This document shows positions 28,701 to 37,700 of a stretch of DNA of 64,000 nucleotides, one piece after another. The notes below the pieces were generated by a model. The model did no database searches, was not told where the DNA came from, and worked only from the letters and a program-made list of their open reading frames with translations. The stretch lies in the NCBI RefSeq assembly GCF_900112645.1, contig NZ_FOMO01000002.1, positions 615,593 to 679,592 of the forward strand, in the 5' to 3' direction. The DNA comes from Phytopseudomonas straminea (GTDB lineage Bacteria > Pseudomonadota > Gammaproteobacteria > Pseudomonadales > Pseudomonadaceae). Within the stretch, counting starts at the first letter, position 1, and each line of letters opens with the position of its first letter. A program made the translations under genes and the position numbers.

Positions 28701-31700
28701 TCGTAGAACACCACGCGGAAGCCTTCGTTGTTCTCCACCTGGCCATCGCCGCGCACGACGATGTTGATGTTGCCGGTCATAACGCTGTCGGCGAAGGTCA
28801 AGGTACCGCTGGGCAAGCTGCCACCAAAGTCCGCGGCATCGGCCGGATTCGCGCCAACACCTTCCACACGCCATTTCACCGAACCATAGCCGGTGTAGCC
28901 GGTGCGGTTGACCGTCAGCGAGTAGGTGGTGCTCTGGCCACTATCAGCTTCGCTCTGGCTGGCCGTGCTTGGCGTGGCGGTGTAACGCGTATCGCTTTCC
29001 AGCAGCGTGCCGGTGACGTTCATGCTGGTGGCGTTGCTGGCGCTCCAACCATCGCTTCCAAAACGCACGGTGGAGCCGGTGGTGTCGGCCGGCGCATTGA
29101 GAGTAAGGGTGAACCCCTCAGTGTTCTCGATGATGCCATCGGCCTTGAGCAGGTCGAGCAGCGAGACGTTGTAGCTGGACGTCCCGGCAGGCAAGGTGAA
29201 GGTGCCGCTCAGGCTGACAAAATCGGCGTTGCTGGTCGTGCCGTTGGTCAGGGTGTAGCCGATGGTCAGCGCGTTATCCATGCGCCCGCTGCGCACGATA
29301 TTGAAGTTCAGCGGTTGCCCCTCGTAACCACTGGCGACGGGGTTGGTGTTGCCCCAGCCGCCCACCCACAGGCGAATGTCGTCGTTCTTGAGCGTGGCGC
29401 TGGTGCTGCTCTGCGCCGGGTCGAGGCCGGTCGGGCCGTACTCGTCACGATACTGCGAACTGATGAACGGATGGTTGTAAGCGTCGTTCGGCGAGATCAG
29501 AGAGAAGTTCAGCAACGTGTCCGGCTCGATCACGGTATCGCCCGGGAAGGTCACCATGACCTGCTTACTGGTCTCGCCGGCGGCGAAGTTCACCACGCCA
29601 TAGGTGGTGTTGGAGTATGGCGAAGTCACCGCGGCGGCATTGCCACCGTAGTTGCTGACCTGCGCCCCACCGTTGCCGCCCCAGTTGATGGCGTCACCGA
29701 CGATCTGCCAGGCCACGCTGCTGGCGTAGTCCACACTGCCGCCTGGCTGTGCGGTACGGGTAATGGTGAAAGTGACGCTGGTGGTGCCGGTGTTGCCTTC
29801 GAACACCTCGCTGGTGCTGCGGGTCACGCCGAGCAGTGCAGCCGGCTCGTCGTTCAGCATCCAGCCACCCTGGTTGTAACCGAGCGTCGGCGTCTCGATG
29901 TCGCCATCGAGATTCTGCGGATTGCTCAGTTGCATCTTCACTTCTTCACGCCAGGTCTCGGTCAGCGTGTCGTTGACGGTATAGAGGGTAACGGTCTTGG
30001 TCAGCTCGCCATCGAGGAAGGTGAAGCTGCCACTGAGCGTGCGCGTGGCGGCATCCCACGACAGGCCGGGGTTATTGGCCAGGATCGCACTCATGTCCAG
30101 GTCGGCCGGGTCGAGCTTGTACCAGTCGTTGCGGACGTTGTTGGATTCGTTGCCGCTTTCCGAACCGTCGAGGACGATCTTCCAGTCCACAGAATCACTG
30201 CCGCGCTGGTCGCCGGCACGGGTGATGGTAAAGACCAGGTCGGCGCCTTCGGCAACATGCTCGCTGCTGACGTCGAAGCGCGTGTCGTCGTTCTTCAGCA
30301 CCGCATAGTTGTTGGCGCCACCGGGTGGGCTTGCCGTGGAACCAGCCTGAATGCTGCTGCCCGGGCTGGCCTGGTTGAGGTACAGGCGGAAGGCCTCGTC
30401 GTACTCACCCACATCGTCCACACGGGTGCGGATGGTTACATAGCCAACCGATTGCCCATCGGCGAAGGACAGGCGACCGGACAGCGCTTCACCCGGCGCG
30501 AAATCATCGGTGTCCATCGCGGTATAACCGCTGACGCCCGTTTGCACCGCCCAGTCGACCCAGGCCGGGCCGGCGGTGGAAATGGTGCGATAGACGGCGA
30601 AGGTGTGCTCGATATAGCCGTCGGCCGCACTGCCGCCATCGGCAACGGTATCGCCCTCGAAACGATTGCGCCCGGTGGTGGGCGTGTCCTGGATGTAGAA
30701 CTCGGCTTCGTCGCGCTGGATTTCGCCGAACAGGTAGACGGTGGACGCGCTGGTGCCATTCTGCAGCGTGGTATCGGAGGTGTAGATGTTCTGGCTGCCG
30801 GTCTGCGGGGCGCGCAGCTCATCGATACCGCCGGTATTGGTGAACTGCACCTTGAACCACTGGTCGTCCTCGACGATGTTGTCGCCACGCACGCTGATGG
30901 TGATGGTCTTGCTGGTCTCGCCATTGGCGAAGTTGACCGTACCCGAGGGCAAGGTGCCGCCCACGAAGTCGGCACCGTCGGCCGAATACTCCCAACGCCC
31001 GTTGCCGTAGTCATAGACATCCTGGCCACTGAGGTTCCAGCTCAAGCTAGAAGCCTTGGCCGTATCGCCACTGCGGGTCAGGGTGATGGTGTAGGTGGTG
31101 GTCTCGCCGTCGATCTTCTCGGCCTGACGGGCCTGCGCCCACTCGATGGTGACCAGAGTATCGTCGTTGATGATAGTGCTCTGGTAGCTGCCATTGCTGC
31201 CGACCGAGGTGCCGCTGCTGGCGCCGCTCAACACGAGGTTGAAGCGCTCGTTACCCTCGACGCTGCCCACACCGCTGTCGCCATAGGCGCGCACGGTAAC
31301 CGTCTTGCTGCTCTCGCCCGGGTTGAAGGTAAGCGTGCCGTTTGGCGTGATGAAGGAGCTGAAGTCCAGGCTGTTAGTATCAACGTGCTGCACGGCCCAG
31401 TTGACGGTACTGGTCTGGTCCAGATTGCCGGTGCGAGTCACGGTGTAGGTGAATGATGGGCCGCTGTTGCCTGCATCCCCTTCACTGCTGCTGGTAGTAC
31501 CAGCGGTGATGTTCAGCTCGGCATCGTCGTTGCGCACCACGCCATCGGCACTGGCCGTGGCGATCTCGTTGCCCGGCGAGGCGTTTTCCAGCAGCACCCG
31601 CAGCGTTTCGTTGCCTTCGAGCTGGCTGTCGCCCGCCACGCGCAGGGTGATGGTCTTGCTGGTTTCGCCGGCGGCGAAGGTCACGCTGCCGTACGGGATG

Positions 31701-34700
31701 CCGTCGACATCGCGCAACACACCAGCGGCCTGGCTGCCAAAGAAGTCGGCAGCGTTCACCGAGTTGGCGACGCTGGGGTCGACACGCCAGTCGACCGTGC
31801 TGACCTGGCTGGTATAGCCGGCGCGGGTCACGGTAAAGGTGAATTCGACGTAGCCGCTGTTGCCCTCACCCTTGTCTGCCGAAAACGCACTGATGCTCAG
31901 CGACGCATCGTCGTTGGTCAGCGTCGTGGTGGCACTGGCGGTACCAATGCTGGCATTCGCCGACGGGTTGGAAAGCGTCACGGTAACGGCCTCGTCGCCC
32001 TCCACGTTGGAGTCGCCACGCACGCGAATCACCACGGTGGAGGTACTCTGGCCATCGGCGAAGCTGAGCGTCCCGCTGGACGTCTGGCCCGCACCGAGAT
32101 CGCTGGCGTTCAAGCCACCGCTCAGCGTCCAGGTCATGTCCCGGGCGCCGCTGAGCGAACCGCTGCGGGTGACGGTAAAGGACACGTCGCGCTCGCCGGT
32201 GTTGCCCTCAGCCTGAGTCGTGGCGTTGGCGGCGATGCTGAAACTGGCGTCGTCATTGAGTACCTGGGTGCTAGCCGTGCCCTCGCCCGCCTCGATGGTG
32301 CCGCCAACCGGATTGAACAGTGACACCTGCAGGGACTCGCTGCTCTCCACGGTGTTGTCACCGCGCACGCGAATGGTGATGGTCTGGCTGGTCTGCCCGG
32401 CAGCGAAGTTGACGGTGCCACTGGGCAGCCCGGCGTTGCTGCCAAGGGCGTCCTGGCTACCCTGGAAGTCGCTGGCATTGATGCCGGTGGCCGGATCCAG
32501 GCGCCACTGCACAGAGCCTGTACCGGTGGTCACGCCGCTGCGCGTGACGGTGAAGGTGAATTCGCTGACATCGCCCGAGGCGCCTTCGTTCTGCGCCGCC
32601 GGGGCGCTGATGCTGAAGTTGGTGTCATCGTTGGTGACCAGCGTGCTGTCACTGGCCTTGACCAGCATCCCGGCGCTGGGGTTGCTGAGGGTCAGGGTGA
32701 AGGCTTCGTCGGCCTCCACGCGGGTGTCGCCACGCAAGGTGAAGCTGACGGTCAGCTCGGACTGGCCAGGAACGAACGTCAGGCTGCCGGTCGGCAGACC
32801 ACCGAAAGTGTCGGCCGCGTCGCCACCGTTGCTGCCGGTAACCTGATAGTCGACCGTGGCGCTGCCGGTGAGGTCGCCACTGCGTACGATGCTATAGATC
32901 ACCGTCTTGCTGCCGCTGTTGCCCTCACTGATGCTGGCCTGCTGGGCATTAACCGAGAAGCCCTGATCATCGTTGCGGATCACTCCAGCGGCCGTCCCAT
33001 CGACCACCGCCTGCGGCGTACCGTCTTCCAGGCGGGCATTGTTCAGGGTCACGGTGAAGGCTTCGTCGGCTTCGACCTGCAGGTCGCCGTTGACCTGAAT
33101 GGTCAGGGTCTTGCTCGCCTCTCCGGCGGCGAAGCTCAGGGTACCGCTGCTGGCAGCGAAGTCCGCGGCATTGGCGATGCCGGACAACGACCAGTCCACC
33201 AGGGCTGCCGAGCCGAGATCACCGGCGCGGGTCACGGTAAAGGTGAATGCGGTGGTGCCGCTGTGGCCTTCGGCCTTGTCGGCGGCCAATGGGGTGATGG
33301 AGAAGCCCATGTCGTCATTGTCGATACGGGTCTCGGCACTGGCCACCGTCAGTTCGGTGTTGCCATCGCGGGCCTGTAGTTCGACGGCAAAGGTTTCGTC
33401 CAGCTCGATATGGCCATCACCCGCCACGCGCACGGTGATCTGCACGCTGGTCTGGCCTTCGGCAAAGGCTACGGTGCCGGACGGCAGACCGGCGTTGGCG
33501 CCGAGTGCATCCTGACCGGTAACGAAGTCGGCCAGGCTGGCGGCATCGACGCCCTGCCCGACCGCGACTTTCCAGTCGACGCTGGTGGCACGCAGATCGC
33601 CGCTGCGGGTCACGGTAAAGGTGAAGCTGCGCTCCTGACCGGCATCGCCCTCAGTGGCGCTGGCCTGGTCGGCACCGATGGAAAGCGCTTGGTCGTCGTT
33701 GCGCACCAGGGTGCTGGCGGTGTCGGTGAGCAGTTGGGTCTGGCCATGGGCCGGGTTGGAAAGCGGATTGCCCAGCGTCAGCGTCAGGGTTTCGTCGCTT
33801 TCCAGCACGGCATCGCCGGCCAGTGTCAGCTCGATCACCTTGCTGGTTTCGCCGGCGGCGAATTCCACCAGGCCATTGAGCGCCATGCCGGCCACGAAAT
33901 CGTCGGCCTGCAGGCCGCTGGCGGCCCAGGTCACGCTGACCGGACCGGACAGGTCGCCGCTACGGGTCACGGTGAAGCGCAGCACCTGGGTTTCGCCAGC
34001 AGCGCCTTCATCCACCGCGCTTTGCTGGGCCTGGATACGGATGCCAACGTCATCGGAAACGATACTGCCCTGGGCCTCGCCGACCAGGATGTCGGCATGA
34101 CCGCTGGCGTTACCGAGGGTCACGGTGAAGGACTCGTCGCCCTCCACGTCGCGGTCGCCGCGCACGGCGATCTGGATGACCTTGCTGGTCTCGCCTGGGC
34201 CGAAAGTGACGGTACCGGACGGCAGCACGCCGCCAACGAAGTCCGCCGCATCGACCTGGCCGGACAGGCTCCAGCCAACGCTGGTGGTGCCCGTGGTGAC
34301 GCCGGAGCGGGTCACGGTGAATTCATGGATGACGCTGCCACCATCGCCCTCGAGCAGGCCGCTGCGGGTGGTAGCGATGGCCAGGCCGGTGTCATCGTTG
34401 GTAATGGTCGCGGTGGCCGAGGCATTGCCCAGGCTGGCGCCCGTGGACGGGTCATAGAGTTCGACCCGCAGGCCTTCGCTGGCCTCCAGGCGATAGTCGC
34501 CCGCCACCTGCAGGCTGATGGTCTGGCTGGTCTGGCCGCTGGTGAAGTTGAGTACGCCGGTCGGCAGCACGCCACCGACGAAATCGGCGCCGTCCACCGG
34601 GTTGCCGCCCTCGCCGACCACGCGCCAGGCCACGCTGCCGCTGCCGTTCAGGTAGCCGGTGCGGTTGACCAGGAAATTCAGTTGTGCAATCTGGCCGTCG

Positions 34701-37700
34701 CCGCCCTCGGCAACGCTGGCGGTCTGCGCCTGGATGGCGAACTGCTGGTCGTCATTGAGCAGCATGCCGTTGACGCTGCCATTGCCTACCGTAGCACCCG
34801 GGCCCGGGGTACCGAGGCTGATCACGAAGCTCTCGTCGGGCTCGAGCTGCGAGTCGGTGGCGATGGGCAGGACGATCTCCATGCGATCGACACCGGCGGC
34901 AAATACCAGGGTGCCGCTCGGCAGGATGCCACCGACGAAGTCGCTACCGCTTACGCCGTTGGTGGCGCCGGGCGCCAGGCTCCAGGTGATGGTGTCGCTG
35001 CCGCTCAGGTCGCCGCTGCGCTCGACCACATAACGCAGTTCGTGGCTGCCGCCGCTGCCTTCCAGGCTATTGGCCTGGGACAACAGGTTGAACACCACGT
35101 CGTCGTTGCGAATCAGGCCATTGGCCGATCCGACGGAAATTTCCGCGCCGGGGCTGGGGTTGCTCAGCACCACCTGGAAGCTTTCATCCAGCTCCACCAG
35201 GTTGTCCGGCGACAGCGGCAGGGTCACGACCAGGCTCTGCACGCCACGACCGAATTCAAGGGTGCCGTTGAAGGCCGTGCCGTTGAGAAAATCGGCCGCA
35301 TTGGCGGAATTGGCGCCGTTGCCGAACACCAGGCGCCAGTCGACGCTGACACTCTGGGTCAGGTCGCCCTGGCGCTGGACGGTGAAATTGAGCGAGCGCG
35401 GCATGTCGCTGTTGCCTTCGGCCGCTACCAGCCCGCTGCCATCGAGGCTCAGGCGCGCATCGTCATTGATCAGGCTGCCGTTGGCGCGATCCTGGATCAC
35501 TGTCATGCCGGGGGTGGTGCTGCTGATCACCACCTGCAGCCCTTCGGTGGGCTCGAACTGGCTGTCCGGAGTGGCGCTGAAACGAATCACCGCACTGCTC
35601 TGGCCCGGGGCGAATTGCACCGTGCCGGACGGCCAGGTGCCGCCGAAATCGGCTGCATCCACCGGGTTGTTGCCAAAGCCCTGCACGCGCCACTGCACCG
35701 TACCGGAGAGCGACAGTTCACCGCTGCGGGTAACCACGAATTCCAGCGGCGTGGTGCCGGTAGTGCCCTCACGCACATTGGCATTGCGCGCGACGATAGA
35801 AACGGCCTGGTCGTCCGAATCGATTGTGACCAAAGCCGCACCTACGTCGATCTGGCTGTTGGCATCCTGAGCCTGCAGCGACACGGTGTAGCTCTCGGCG
35901 CCCTCGATCTGGGTGTCACCGTTCAGGCGCACGTAGATGACCTTGCTGCTCTCGCCCGCGGCGAACTGCACGGTGCCATTCATGGCCTGGCCGGCAGCGA
36001 AGTCGTTGATGTCAGCCGGCAACTCGCCGTAGCCGGCGATCTGGTAGCCGATCTGCCCGGCATTGCTGATGTTGCCGGTACGGCTGACGACGAAAGCCTG
36101 CACGCCGCCCGTGCCGTTGCCTTCGACGGTCGACGGTGTCAGGGCTTCGATGCTGTATACCGACTCGTCGGTGCGGATGGTGCCGTAGGCTTCGCCGTTG
36201 ATGATCTGCACACCAGCCGGCGGGTTGCTGAGGACGATGCCGAAGGTCTCGTCCATCTCCGCCAGGTTGTCACCCTTGACCCACACGGTTACCAGCTTCT
36301 GCGTTTCGTTGGCCGCAAAGGTGACATTGCCGCTGGGCATGCCATCGGCCAAGTTGAGCAGGTTCTGACCGGCGATGAAGTCATTGGCATCGGCAGCATG
36401 GGTGCCGACGCGCACGAAGCGCCAGTCGATGGTCAGGCTCTGATCCAGTAGCTCGGAACGGGTCACCATAAAGGTGATCGCGGTCTGCTGGCCCTGGCCG
36501 CCTTCCATCACGTCCATGGTCACGCCGCGCAGGCTCACGCCGGTGTCGTCATTGACGATCACCGTGCTGGCGCTGCCGCCGGAAACGCGCAGGTTGCTCT
36601 GCTCGCTCTGCAGGTTAACGGTCAAGGTCTTGTCGTCTTCGACCTCGCGATCGCCGCGCACGGTAAGGACGATGTCGCGGCTGGTCTCGCCGGCCGCGAA
36701 GTGCAGCAAGCCACCGTCGATGCCCTCGACGAGATCCTCGGCATCGACGCCGCTGACCGACCAGCGTACCGAACCGCTGCTCAGCGAATCGGTACGGGTA
36801 ACGGTGAAGCTGATGGTCGTGGTGGTGCCGGTGTCGCCTTCGACGACCTGTGACTGGTTGGCGCGAATCGACACCAGGCCGTCATCGTTGAGCACCGTGG
36901 TGGTGGCATCGGCGGTGACGATGGTGAGGTTGCTGCTGGGGTTACTCAGGCTGACTGTGAGCACTTCATTGGGCTCGACCACGCGGTCGCCGAGCAGCGG
37001 GATGCTGATGGTCTTGCTCACCTCGCCCACGCCGAAGGTCAGGCTCCCGGAAGGCAGCGGGCCACCGATATCAGCCTCGTCCAGGCCGCTGGCGGCCCAG
37101 TCGAGGGTCGCCTCGGCGCGACCATTGCTGCGGGTTACCACGAAGGTCAGCAACTGCTGCTCGCCCTCGTCGCCTTCCAGCACCTGCAAGCGGGTAGCCT
37201 GGATGCTGACGGTGGCGTCGTTGTCGAGAATCTGTACCGATGCGCTGGACTGGCCAAGTTGGCTACCGGCACTTGGGCCGCTCAAGGTCACCACGGCCGT
37301 GCGGTCGCCCTGGGCCAGATAGTCGCCAGGCACCTCGATGCGAATCTGTTGCTGGGTCTGCCCTTGGGCAAACGCGATTGCGCCGCTGGGCAGCGCGCCA
37401 CCGAACAGTGCCGCATCCAGGCCACTGAGCGCCCACTGCACCTGGGCAGCGCCAACGCCGCCGCTACGGGTCACGGTAAACACCAGGGTCATGGTGTCGC
37501 CAGTGTCGCCTTCTAGCACGGCAGCTGTGCCCTGTACGGCGATGACCGATGCAGATTGGCTGCTACCCGTTGGCGCGGTGTTCTGTACGGGCGTGCTGTC
37601 GAGCGGCTGGCTACGGTCGGTTCCGGCCGTCAGGCTGCTGCCCAGGCCGCTGTCGTCACGGAAGGTCGGGAAGATGCCCAGCCCACCACCGGCCACGCCG

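Noticed and set aside
33410..36451. Long open frame of about 1000 codons on the plus strand inside the giant adhesin gene, with others at 29315-31456 and 26537-28501
   Set aside because: These are antisense shadows of a GC-rich, repetitive gene. The amino acid composition (Gly, Ala, Arg, His, Val) is unlike real proteins, and no ribosome sites or motifs are present.
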